DNA from: Pseudomonadota bacterium
GTDB taxonomy: Bacteria > Pseudomonadota > Alphaproteobacteria > Rhizobiales > Beijerinckiaceae
Length of the DNA stretch: 52,477 nt
Direction: 5' to 3'
NCBI GenBank assembly: GCA_023386155.1
Contig: JAEWKH010000088.1
Location: 1-52,477 of the forward strand
Positions 43,752-52,310 of this stretch are shown piece by piece. The first letter of the stretch is position 1; each line of letters opens with the position of its first letter. Below the pieces are notes generated by a model. That model was not told the DNA's origin. It did not search any database and saw only the letters and a program-made list of their open reading frames with translations. A program made the position numbers and the translations under genes.

Positions 43752-45200
43752 TCAGCGCTCGTGGAAGGATGCAGCCATAGCCGAATAGATCGGCTTCAGC
43801 AGGTATTGCAGGACTGTCTTGGTACCGGTCGTGATGTCCGCCTGGACGGTCATGCCCGCAACAAGCTGCGCATAGCGCGGATCGTGACCGACATGCTGCT
43901 GCTTGAGCGCAATGCGCGCACGATAGTGCGGCTGCCGCTGTTCATCGAGGAACGTGCCCGCCGAAACACGCTCCACCGTACCCTCGATCGAGCCGAAACG
44001 GGCATAGTCGAAAGCCTGGACCTTCACATGGACCGGCTGACCGATCTCGATGAAGCCGATGTCGCGCGGCATCAGACGGACATCCGCCACGAGCTGCGTA
44101 TCCTGGGGCATGATCTCCGCCACAAGACCGCCGGGCGGCAGCACGGTGCCGGGACGATGCACCGCAAGACCGCGTACAACGCCGTCGATGGGAGCGCGCA
44201 GCATGACGCGCTCCGCGCGGTCCTCCAGCTTGCGGACCATCTCGGTGGTCTCGGCAATCTCGAGGGCAACGCGTGCGGCGTCCTGACGTGCCTCATCCAC
44301 CGCAGCAGATTGGGCCTCGACGACACGGGCCTCGGCCTCGGCGAGGCTGCGTTGAGCCGTCGCGCTTTGTCCGGTCAACCGCTCATGCTCGGCCCTCGCG
44401 CCCATGAGGAGCCGCTGGGCTTCCAGGACCGAGAGCCGTGTCGTCAAGCCGTTGCGGGCGAGTTCCTCGCGGATCCCGAGTTCCTTCGCATGCAGCTCCA
44501 TCTGCTCCTGTACAGCGGAGATCTGCCCCGCCAGTGTCGCCAGATCGCTGCGTCTCTGGGCGACCTGTTCCTGCAGAACCGAAACACGATCGGCCAGCGC
44601 CTTTAGCCGCGCATTCAGCGCGGCACGCTGGGGCTCGACGAAGAGACCCGAAGTCAGGGGCGGTACAGCCTGCGCATCCGCACCCGCATGAGCTGTGATG
44701 CGGGCCACAGGCCCCTGGCGGCCATGCGCATCCATAACGACCGTATTGCCGTCAGCGGCAGCTGCCAGGCGCTGGGCCTGCAATTGCAGGGATTCGAGCC
44801 GGTGCCGGGCTTGCGCCAGCTCCGTCTGGGCCACGGCATCGTTCATGCGCAGCAGGGCCTGGCCTTCCTCGACCACGTCGCCTTCGTTCACGAGCACCTC
44901 GGCGACGATTCCGCCTTCGAGATGCTGAACCGGAGCGGGCGCGACCGTCGGGGCGATCTCACCCACACTGACCGCGACCTCGGGAACGCGGGCCAGGGCC
45001 GCCCAGCACAAGCCTGCGGCGACGAGAAGCCCGGTCCCGAGCACCACCGTACGCTCCAATCCGCGCACGCGCAGCTCCTCGAGCGCCAGGACGTGACCGT
45101 CTGGGCGCGGCTGGCGGCTTGCACGGGGAAGGCTCCGGCTGTCAATCGTCGCGGGAAGAATTTCGCCGTTTCTGGCGGATGCTGCAGTCGTGCTCATCAT
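43752..45200 (-). CDS. HlyD-family type I secretion adaptor
   Basis: The periplasmic membrane-fusion subunit of a type I secretion system. The 482 residues have one membrane segment near 50-72, a lipoyl/hairpin region beginning at HLEGGIVAEVLVNEGD, a long alanine- and glutamate-rich coiled coil (about 120-335) and a beta-barrel domain with MLRAPIDGVV and IEIGQPVHVKVQAFDYARFG. It overlaps the upstream ABC gene by 4 bases and precedes the giant repeat protein by 8. It should link the ABC exporter to an outer-membrane channel that is not encoded here. A second ATG one codon later could be the start. Confidence 0.95.
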   Translation of the reverse strand: MMSTTAASARNGEILPATIDSRSLPRASRQPRPDGHVLALEELRVRGLERTVVLGTGLLVAAGLCWAALARVPEVAVSVGEIAPTVAPAPVQHLEGGIVAEVLVNEGDVVEEGQALLRMNDAVAQTELAQARHRLESLQLQAQRLAAAADGNTVVMDAHGRQGPVARITAHAGADAQAVPPLTSGLFVEPQRAALNARLKALADRVSVLQEQVAQRRSDLATLAGQISAVQEQMELHAKELGIREELARNGLTTRLSVLEAQRLLMGARAEHERLTGQSATAQRSLAEAEARVVEAQSAAVDEARQDAARVALEIAETTEMVRKLEDRAERVMLRAPIDGVVRGLAVHRPGTVLPPGGLVAEIMPQDTQLVADVRLMPRDIGFIEIGQPVHVKVQAFDYARFGSIEGTVERVSAGTFLDEQRQPHYRARIALKQQHVGHDPRYAQLVAGMTVQADITTGTKTVLQYLLKPIYSAMAASFHER

Positions 45201-47383
45201 GCAACTTTCGAGCTGTTGGCGGCAGACAGGTTCGCGAAGGCAGCGTTGGCCACCGAAGCGCCGACCGGAGCCCTCGTCGGACGGGGGCCGCCGGGAGCCG
45301 TCTGCTGGTCGAGTTCTTCCACCTGCCCGTCGCGCAGGCGCAGCACGCGATCGGCAAGCCGGATATGGCTCGGCCGGTGCGTCGCCATGAGGATGGTGCA
45401 GCGGCCGCGGCGGGAGGCAATCACGTCTGTGAAGGCTTTGGCACAGGCATCGTCGAGCCCGGCAACCGGTTCATCGAGCAGCAGGATCGGGGCGTCGCGC
45501 AGCAAGGCTCCGGCAAGCGCGATCCGCTGCAGGATGCTGCGCGGCAGTCGGCCGCTCTGGTTGTCGCCGACGCGGGTATCGAAGCCCTGCGGCAGAGCCT
45601 CGATGGCGTCCAGCACACCGGCTTCCGCAGCCGCCGCACGCAGTTCCGCGTCTGATGCGCTGGGGCGGGCAAGACGGAGGTTCTGCGCCACGGTGCCGTA
45701 CAGGAGGCCCGGCGATTGAGGCACCCAGCCGATGCTGCGGCGGAGCGCGGCAGGGTTGAAGGACCGTACATCGTGGTTGCCGATCCGTACCAAGCCGCCC
45801 TGTGGCCGGTAGAGACCGGCGATCAGCAGCAGCAGGGTCGACTTGCCGCTTCCCTCCGCACCCGTCACGGCCACGACCTGCCCCGGCTGGATGGCGAAGC
45901 TGGCGCCGGCGAGAACCGGCTCGGATTGCGGCATATAGCGCAGGGTCACGCGCTGGAACGCGATACCCCCCTGCTCCGGCGGTGCCATGCGCGCCTCCAA
46001 TGGCGGCGGCCGCTCCGTCTCCAGGGCCATCAGGCCATCGACCTGGCGGATGGAGGCCTGCGTCTGCTCCCAGCGGGAGAGCATGACGAAGCAGGTTTGC
46101 AAGGGCCCCAGTATGCGCCAGATCAGCATCATTCCGGCAATCAGCGCGCCCGCTGTCATCGCACCGCCCAGGACCGAGAATACCCCTAGTACCACCGCGG
46201 CTAGCCCCGACAGCGTCACGAGTGCCTGGCTGGCCGCGAGCACCGACCCGGAAAGCGTGCTGACTTTTGCAGATGACACGGCGGCAGCGGCGGCCGCCGC
46301 AGTATATCGGTCGATCCAGCGCTCCTCAGCCCCAACGAGCTTCAGGGTTCTCACCGTTTCAAGCGCTTCAACGGCAAGGGCCTCCCGCGTCTGGTTGGCA
46401 CGGGCGGCCTGCTCGATCGCCAGCCGCATCGGTCCCCGGGAGATCAGGAACAGGACGATGAACCCGACGGCCGTGCCAATCGGAACGAGTGCGATCCAGC
46501 CTCCCAGCAGCACCATGAGAACGATGACCAGCAGGGTGAACGGCATGTCCAGAAGGGCGACGGCGAAGCTGCCCGTAATGAATTCGCGGATCGCCGCGAA
46601 GTCGCGCAGGCGGGACACCTGGGAGGCTGTCCCGGATCGCTCCACCAGAGCGGTCGGCAAGGACATGAGCTGCGTGAAGACGGCGCTTGGGACGAGCCTG
46701 TCGAGCCGTTCAGCGATGCTGAGCAGGGCACGTTGCCGGATGGCCCGAAAGGCAACCTCGAACAGGATGGCGGCAGCCGCGCCCACGACGAGCATGGGCA
46801 AGGCTTCCGGGCTGTAGCCAGCGATCACGGTGTCGAACACCGTCATGGTGAAGACAGGTACGGCAAGCCCGAGTACTGCCATCAAACCGCTGACGCCGAG
46901 CAGCGCTGGCAGGTCGCCCCGGAAACGCTGTGCGATGCCGCTGAACCAGCTCCGGCGCGGCGTTCCGGCGTCCATATCGATGACCAGCATCAACGTGCCG
47001 CGCAGCGTCTCGGGATCGCAGGGCTCCACCGCGCCGGTTGCGCCGTCGACGAGCAGCACCCGCCCCTCTTCGTCGCGATAGACGACAGCCGCTGCATGGC
47101 CCGTCGGGAGCAGGATGGCGGGAAGGCGCCTCGGATCCAGGCTGCCTCGAGGCAACCGCTCCATCCGGGTCGGGTAGCCGAGAATGGCCAGGGTGTTCCG
47201 CACATCCGTGAGGTCGATGTCCGGCTTGACATGCGGAAGGGCCGACAGAAGGTCATCCGCGCTTCCGGACCAGTCCATTAGCCACAGCATGGTCGTCAGG
47301 CAGCGGGAAAGATCGGACGGTGCCAGCAGGTCCTCCGGCAACTCCAGCGGGGCGCGTGAGCGATCGTCTGTCGTTGCAATCAT
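45197..47383 (-). CDS. Type I secretion ABC exporter with C39-like N-terminal domain
   Basis: A 728-residue exporter subunit. Residues 1-130 resemble a C39 peptidase domain that lacks the catalytic cysteine (around SDLSRCLTTML), like the HlyB C39-like domain, although GHAAAVVY and LLVDGATG remain. The transmembrane domain (about 150-430) has six predicted helices. The nucleotide-binding domain has Walker A GAEGSGKST, Walker B ILLLDEP and the H-loop histidine in ATHRPSH, but the signature reads LPRSI instead of LSGGQ. The ATG at 47383 overlaps the TGA of the previous ABC gene. The reading frame stays open far upstream, but that part is the shadow of the neighbour. Confidence 0.92.
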   Translation of the reverse strand: MIATTDDRSRAPLELPEDLLAPSDLSRCLTTMLWLMDWSGSADDLLSALPHVKPDIDLTDVRNTLAILGYPTRMERLPRGSLDPRRLPAILLPTGHAAAVVYRDEEGRVLLVDGATGAVEPCDPETLRGTLMLVIDMDAGTPRRSWFSGIAQRFRGDLPALLGVSGLMAVLGLAVPVFTMTVFDTVIAGYSPEALPMLVVGAAAAILFEVAFRAIRQRALLSIAERLDRLVPSAVFTQLMSLPTALVERSGTASQVSRLRDFAAIREFITGSFAVALLDMPFTLLVIVLMVLLGGWIALVPIGTAVGFIVLFLISRGPMRLAIEQAARANQTREALAVEALETVRTLKLVGAEERWIDRYTAAAAAAAVSSAKVSTLSGSVLAASQALVTLSGLAAVVLGVFSVLGGAMTAGALIAGMMLIWRILGPLQTCFVMLSRWEQTQASIRQVDGLMALETERPPPLEARMAPPEQGGIAFQRVTLRYMPQSEPVLAGASFAIQPGQVVAVTGAEGSGKSTLLLLIAGLYRPQGGLVRIGNHDVRSFNPAALRRSIGWVPQSPGLLYGTVAQNLRLARPSASDAELRAAAAEAGVLDAIEALPQGFDTRVGDNQSGRLPRSILQRIALAGALLRDAPILLLDEPVAGLDDACAKAFTDVIASRRGRCTILMATHRPSHIRLADRVLRLRDGQVEELDQQTAPGGPRPTRAPVGASVANAAFANLSAANSSKVA

Positions 47384-49080
47384 GACACGCGCTCCAATCG
47401 GCAGTTTCGGATCGCAAAGACCCGATCGGCGCTGTTCAGGGTGGAGGGCCGATGGGTGACGATGATCACCGTCACCCTGCCCCGCAGATCGGCCAACAGG
47501 CGAGCGAGCCGCGCATCGCTGTCGCCATCGATCTGGGAGGTGATGTCGTCGAGCAGCAGGATTCGTGGCTCTTCCACGAGCGCGCGGACCACGCCGATGC
47601 GCTGGGCCGCGCCACGCGGCAGAGGCGTCGCGGCCACGCCGACCTGGGTATGCCAGCCGCCCGGCAATGCGCTGGCAACCTGGTCGAGGCCCAGCTCCGT
47701 CGCCAGACGGAGAGCGAGGCCTTCGCGCTGCGGCTGGTGCATCGTCATATTCTGCAGGAGCGTGCCTCGGACCAGCGCGGGGTCGGGCGGCACCAGGGCG
47801 ACCAGCCTGCGCGCCGGCCCGACATCGACCTGCGCGAGATCCTGCCCGTCGATATGAACCTGACCGCTGCTCGCCTTCAGGTCGCCGGCGATCAGGCGCA
47901 GGAGCGCGGAGCGGCCGGACCCGTTCGATCCCGTGATGCCGATGATCTCGCCGGGCTGCGCCTCGAGGTCGAGCCCATCGAACAGCCAATCGGAATAGCG
48001 GGGATTGCGGAACCGGACATCCTGGAGAAGGATGCGCCCTCCCGATACTTCCAGGACTGGCCGGTCCGGGCTGCGCTCCTGCGGGAGGGCGCCAATCTCG
48101 GCCACGCGGCGGCGGCTTTCCGCCAGCGACTGGAGGCGGGACCACAGGGCGACGCCGCCGAGCAGCGGCTGCATGGTGCGGCCGACCAGCATGGTGCAGG
48201 CGCCGAGGCCGCCGACGCTGAGCTGCCCGTTCAGGACCATGTGACAGCCGAAGGCGGCCACCCCGACCGTGGCCATCTGGGCCAGCAGCATGCCCCCCTC
48301 CTGCCCCGTCGACGTCGCAAGGGACAGCCTTCGGCGCAGCTGAGCGGAGTTGCTCTGCAGGCGCTCGTAGCGGCGCTCGAGCAAGGGTTCGGCACCCAGC
48401 ACCTTCATGGAATGAATGCAGCTCAGGGTATCGAAGAGAAAGTTGAAGCGTCGCTCCTCGGCCATGGCGAGGTTATGGGCGGCGTGGCGCACGCGGCGCC
48501 CCGTCAGCGCAGCCAGGAGCCCGACACCTGCCAGGATCGTCAGGGGAACCAGGACGAGCGGACCGGCCAGATACCAGATGCCGAGGAGGTAGAGCAGCGC
48601 GAATGGCAGATCGAGCATCGCCTGCAGCGCCGGGCCCGACCACGCCTCACGCAAGGTGCCGATGGCCGAGAGGCGTTCTGCATAATAGCCATTGCCATGC
48701 GCTTCCAGCGCCGACAGGGGGGCGTTGAGCAGACATTGCATGGCCTGGCGATGCGCTTGAGCCTCGGAGGTTGCCGCGACACGGGCCAGCACCCGTCCGC
48801 GCACATGGCGCAACAGCGCCTCCAGCAGGATGGCGATGGCGACGATCGTCGCGAGCACCGCCAGGGTGCCGACGGCCTTGTTCGGCAGGATCCGGTCATA
48901 GATCTGCAGCAGCGCAACGGGGAGAGCGAGGGCCAGCAGCGTGATCAGCAGCGTCGCCTCGAGCACGGGGATCAGGAACGCGATCCCGAAGCGGTCGATC
49001 AGACCTCTGAACGGGCGTGTCAGCCATGGGCCGGAAGACACCATCGATGGTGTCCCGGAAGAGACGGCGGAGCGATTCAT
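47380..49080 (-). CDS. Second ABC exporter subunit with degenerate ATP site
   Basis: A 566-residue transmembrane plus ATP-binding protein without a C39-like domain. About six membrane helices lie between 25 and 310. In the nucleotide-binding domain the Walker A reads GSNGSGRSALL, with arginine in place of the essential lysine. Walker B ends in LLLDD instead of LLLDE, and the signature is LPRGA. The H-loop histidine (VTHRPST) remains. This pattern fits the poorly active half of a heterodimeric exporter, the partner being the next gene. The ATG at 49080 is preferred; a GTG at 49149 is in frame. It is the first gene of the operon. Confidence 0.9.
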   Translation of the reverse strand: MNRSAVSSGTPSMVSSGPWLTRPFRGLIDRFGIAFLIPVLEATLLITLLALALPVALLQIYDRILPNKAVGTLAVLATIVAIAILLEALLRHVRGRVLARVAATSEAQAHRQAMQCLLNAPLSALEAHGNGYYAERLSAIGTLREAWSGPALQAMLDLPFALLYLLGIWYLAGPLVLVPLTILAGVGLLAALTGRRVRHAAHNLAMAEERRFNFLFDTLSCIHSMKVLGAEPLLERRYERLQSNSAQLRRRLSLATSTGQEGGMLLAQMATVGVAAFGCHMVLNGQLSVGGLGACTMLVGRTMQPLLGGVALWSRLQSLAESRRRVAEIGALPQERSPDRPVLEVSGGRILLQDVRFRNPRYSDWLFDGLDLEAQPGEIIGITGSNGSGRSALLRLIAGDLKASSGQVHIDGQDLAQVDVGPARRLVALVPPDPALVRGTLLQNMTMHQPQREGLALRLATELGLDQVASALPGGWHTQVGVAATPLPRGAAQRIGVVRALVEEPRILLLDDITSQIDGDSDARLARLLADLRGRVTVIIVTHRPSTLNSADRVFAIRNCRLERVS

Positions 49081-49396
49081 GACGCTACCATTGGCCTTTC
49101 GGCCGAAGAGCACGGGCGATGTTTTTGGTGAAACATACCGGACTTGCACCGGTATGGCGGAGCGGCATCATGCCTTTGGGCGTGCCTCAATCAGTGAGCG
49201 CCCAACCCGCCATGAGTATCAGCGTAGTGTTACTTCAAGATTCGAAATATTTTCTTATACGTCAACGTAACGTCATATCAAAAATGACATTATTGTTTTG
49301 GTAGGGTTAATAGATGTCAGTGTTTAGTTGCTGGACAGGTATGAAATGGTGGCAAGAAAGATCGTTGTCGAATACTTGATTTGATAGCCCTAACCA
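49081..49396. promoter_or_regulatory. Probable promoter region of the secretion operon
   Basis: An AT-rich stretch of about 315 bases between the dioxygenase stop and the first ABC gene. It is the only gap upstream of the operon, so its promoter should be here. The hexamer ACGTCA occurs at 49259-49264 and again at 49270-49275, one helical turn apart, on the plus strand. No specific regulator can be named. Confidence 0.4.
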
Positions 49397-50356
49397 TCAA
49401 AATTCCACAGGAGGCGTTCCGTAGGTATGGAACGACTCGACAGTCTTCATGCCCCAGGCCTGCCCCTTCCTGCGCTCCTCCTCCGTCCAGACGATCGGCT
49501 TCCAGTCCGGCGCGAGGATAAGGCGGGCGCCGGCGTTGCATACCTCGACCCGGTTCCCGCCCGGTTCGTAGACATACAGGAAGAAGGTCTGCTGGACCGC
49601 GTGCTTGTGTGGGCCGGATTCAATGGGCACTCCGGCCTCCAGGAAGATGTCGGCGGCTCTCAGGACATCCTCGCGGCTATCGAGAGCGTAGGTCAGATGG
49701 TGGAAGCGTCCCCTCGCTCCGGTATGGTCGCGCGTGAAGGCGAAGTCGTAGCTCTTGTTGGTCAGCGTCATCCACATGCCGGCCTCTGTGCCGTCATCGA
49801 GGACGATCTGTTCCGTCAGACGGCAACCGAGATAGGTCTCGTAGAAGACGCGGTTGGACCGGACGTCCGCGGCAAGGCAATTCAGGTGATCGAGACGGCG
49901 CACATTAACGCCTCGAGCCGGGAACCTCTGAGCCTGGTTCTTCAGGGCCGGCTTTAGCTCCGGCGGCGGCTGGTACCATTCGGTCTCGTAGTAGAGCTCG
50001 ACGACGTGCCCGTCCGGGTCGTGGCAGAGGAAAGCCGGTCCATGGCCAAGATCGCCCTCCGTCCAGCCGATATCGTAGCCTGACCCTTTCAGGGCCGCGA
50101 CACGACGATCGAGCGCCTGCCGGCTGCGCGCGCGGAACGCCATGTGGCCCAGGCCCGGCTTCCTCGACGCCGTGAGCTTGAGGGAGTGGCGCTCGTAATC
50201 GTCCCAGCCGCGGAGATAGACCGAGTCGCCCTGACGGCCGCTCTCCGTCATCCCGAGCACATCGATGAAGAAGCGCAGGCTCTCTTCCGGCTTCGGGGTG
50301 AGCAACTCAAGGTGACCCAGATGGGCGAGGTCGAGCACCGGTTCGTCTCTCATCAT
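49397..50356 (-). CDS. VOC-family extradiol-type dioxygenase
   Basis: A 319-residue protein made of two vicinal-oxygen-chelate halves, like catechol 2,3-dioxygenase. Candidate iron ligands are His157 (RRLDHLNCL), His219 or 220 (RFHHLTY) and Glu271 (NRVEVCN). Such enzymes open catechol rings next to the hydroxyl pair. The ATG at 50356 follows GAGAGA; an in-frame TTG at 50377 would overlap the hairpin region. It is downstream of a MetE-like gene. The substrate could be a catechol-type aromatic, but this is not proven. Confidence 0.88.
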   Translation of the reverse strand: MMRDEPVLDLAHLGHLELLTPKPEESLRFFIDVLGMTESGRQGDSVYLRGWDDYERHSLKLTASRKPGLGHMAFRARSRQALDRRVAALKGSGYDIGWTEGDLGHGPAFLCHDPDGHVVELYYETEWYQPPPELKPALKNQAQRFPARGVNVRRLDHLNCLAADVRSNRVFYETYLGCRLTEQIVLDDGTEAGMWMTLTNKSYDFAFTRDHTGARGRFHHLTYALDSREDVLRAADIFLEAGVPIESGPHKHAVQQTFFLYVYEPGGNRVEVCNAGARLILAPDWKPIVWTEEERRKGQAWGMKTVESFHTYGTPPVEF

Positions 50357-50381
50357 GGTATCTCTCGCGCGCGACAAAGAT

Positions 50382-50410
50382 GGCGAGGGAACGGAGAGAG
50401 TTCCCTCGCC
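50382..50410 (-). terminator. Perfect 11-bp hairpin between the MetE-like and dioxygenase genes
   Basis: Arms GGCGAGGGAAC (50382-50392) and GTTCCCTCGCC (50400-50410) pair perfectly around a 7-base loop. On the minus strand it starts 7 bases after the MetE-like stop and is followed by a short run, ATCTTTG. It may be a terminator or a partial one that lowers expression of the dioxygenase, or an mRNA stabiliser. Confidence 0.55.
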
Positions 50411-50417
50411 CGCCCGA

Positions 50418-51551
50418 TCAGGCGGCTTTCCTGGCTCCGGAGCCGGGGCTTCCCCACACTTCCTCAGCGATCTCGACGATCATGCGCAGCTTGGCCCATT
50501 GCTCGTCCTCGGCGAGGGTATTGCCCTCCTCCGTGGAGGCAAAGCCGCATTGAGGGGAGAGGCAGAGCTGGTCGAGATCGACATACTTGGTCGCCTCGTC
50601 GATCCGGCGCTTGATGTCGTCCTTTCTCTCGAGCGTCCCGGTCTTGGACGTTACGAGTCCGAGAACGACGGACTTGCCCTTCGGCAGGAAGCGCAGGGGC
50701 TCGAAGCCCCCGGCGCGGTCCGTATCCCATTCCATGAAATAGCCATCGACCGGCATGCGGTTGAACAGAACCTCCGCCACCGGCTCGTAGCCGCCGGACG
50801 CGATGAAGGTCGAGCGGAAATTGCCCCGGCACAGATGCATGGTGATCGTCAGATCGTCTGGCTTGTCCTTGAGCGCCTCTCGCACCATGCCGGCATAGAT
50901 TTCCGGCTGCCTCTCCGGATCGTCGCCACGCTGGCGCAGCATCTCGCGCTGCTCCGGATCGCAGAGATAGGCGAAGGAAATGTCGTCGAGCTGGAGGTAC
51001 CGGCAACCGGCATCGTAGAAGGCATGCACGGCCTTGTTGTAGGCCTTTCCGACATCCGCATAGAAGTCGTCCATATCCGGATAGACGCCCATATTCATCA
51101 TCTTCCGGCCGCCGCGGTAGTGAAGCATGCTCGGTCCCGGAATGGTCATCTTCGCCACACGGGCCGTGTTGTCCTTCACGAAACGGAAATGGTCGATCAT
51201 CGGATGATGGCCGGAGAAGCCGACCTTGCCGGTGATCCGCAGGGCTTTCGTAATGCCGACGCCACCCTTGAAATTCATGCCCGAATCCGCCTCGACGGAG
51301 GTGACGCCATCGAGATGTTCGAGGAAGTCGAAATGCCAGTAGGCGCGCCGGAACTCGCCATCCGTCACCGCCTGGAGGCCGATCTCCTCCTGGCGCTTGA
51401 TCAAAGCCCGGATCTCGCGATCCTCGATTTCCTTCAAGGCCTGATCGGAAATTTCGCCGTCGTGGTGCTTGTGGCGCGCTTCCTTCAGGGCCGCTGTGCG
51501 GAGCAGGCTGCCGACCATGTCGGCGCGGAAAGGCGGTTTGGTGCGTTGCAT
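50418..51551 (-). CDS. MetE-like (cobalamin-independent methionine synthase C-terminal family) protein
   Basis: A 377-residue TIM-barrel protein related to the catalytic half of MetE. Zinc-ligand candidates are His and Cys in TMHLCRGN and a later Cys in SPQCGFAS. The N-terminal half of full-length MetE is absent, as in the YxjG/YxjH group. Members move methyl groups to thiols, and the family also contains epoxyalkane:coenzyme M transferase, so the substrate is open. GGAGG lies 8 bases before the ATG. It is 24 bases from livF and probably in the same transcript. Confidence 0.88.
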   Translation of the reverse strand: MQRTKPPFRADMVGSLLRTAALKEARHKHHDGEISDQALKEIEDREIRALIKRQEEIGLQAVTDGEFRRAYWHFDFLEHLDGVTSVEADSGMNFKGGVGITKALRITGKVGFSGHHPMIDHFRFVKDNTARVAKMTIPGPSMLHYRGGRKMMNMGVYPDMDDFYADVGKAYNKAVHAFYDAGCRYLQLDDISFAYLCDPEQREMLRQRGDDPERQPEIYAGMVREALKDKPDDLTITMHLCRGNFRSTFIASGGYEPVAEVLFNRMPVDGYFMEWDTDRAGGFEPLRFLPKGKSVVLGLVTSKTGTLERKDDIKRRIDEATKYVDLDQLCLSPQCGFASTEEGNTLAEDEQWAKLRMIVEIAEEVWGSPGSGARKAA

Positions 51552-51575
51552 GGACTTTCCTCCAGATGAAAGGGT

Positions 51576-52310
51576 CTAAGACGCGGCGATCCGCGCCGGC
51601 TTCTTCTTGGCAGTCACCCCGAGATGCAGCTCGAGAGCGGCCGGATCCTCGATGAGGGACCGGCTCGAACCGGCATGCACGATCGTGCCACGGTCGAGAA
51701 TGACCGCATTGTCGGTCACTCCCAGGATCTTCTGAGCATGCTGTTCAACCACGATGGCCGACATGCCCTCCCCGCGGATGATCCGCTTCAGAGCCGCCAG
51801 CAACTCCTCGATGATGATGGGCGCCAGCCCCTCCGTCGGCTCGTCCAGCAGCATGACCTTGGGATTGAGCACAAGGGCGCGGGCAATCGCCAGCATCTGC
51901 TGTTCGCCGCCGGAGAGCTGGTTGCCGAGATTGGAGCGGCGCTCCTTCAGGCGGGGAAACATCCCGTAGACCCGGCTGACATTCCAGGCTCCGGGACGGG
52001 CCACGGCGGTAAGGTTCTCCTCAACGGTCAGCGATCTGAAGATATTGCGCTCCTGCGGCACCCAGCCGATGCCGGAAAGCGCCCGTCTGTCGGGGCGCGT
52101 TGACGTGACATCCCGGCCATCGAGCAGGATGGTTCCCCCGCGATGCCGGGTCACGCCGATGATCGTGTTGAGCAGGGTCGTCTTGCCGGTGCCGTTGCGG
52201 CCGAGCACGGCCAGGGATTCTCCTGGCTTGAGGGAAAGGTCGATCTTCGAGATGACGACCGCTTCACCATACCCGGCGGAGACCTGCTGAAGCGTGAGGA
52301 GGTCACTCAT
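51576..52310 (-). CDS. livF: Branched-chain-amino-acid-type ABC transporter ATPase (LivF)
   Basis: A 244-residue ATPase of the LivF type. Walker A is GRNGTGKTT, the signature is LSGGEQQ, Walker B is VMLLDEPTEGLAP and the switch histidine is in VVEQHAQ. It powers import of branched-chain amino acids or of related acids and amides. The ATG at 52310 overlaps the upstream LivG gene by 8 bases. A frame that stays open further upstream is a shadow of LivG. Confidence 0.93.
   Translation of the reverse strand: MSDLLTLQQVSAGYGEAVVISKIDLSLKPGESLAVLGRNGTGKTTLLNTIIGVTRHRGGTILLDGRDVTSTRPDRRALSGIGWVPQERNIFRSLTVEENLTAVARPGAWNVSRVYGMFPRLKERRSNLGNQLSGGEQQMLAIARALVLNPKVMLLDEPTEGLAPIIIEELLAALKRIIRGEGMSAIVVEQHAQKILGVTDNAVILDRGTIVHAGSSRSLIEDPAALELHLGVTAKKKPARIAAS

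Noticed and set aside
47384..48145. N-terminal extension of the second ABC gene to 48145
   Set aside because: The extension is a shadow of the first ABC gene. The ATG at 47383 starts with the C39-like domain and overlaps the upstream stop in the usual way.
47452..49131. 559-codon plus-strand frame
   Set aside because: Antisense to the first ABC gene; no recognisable domain.
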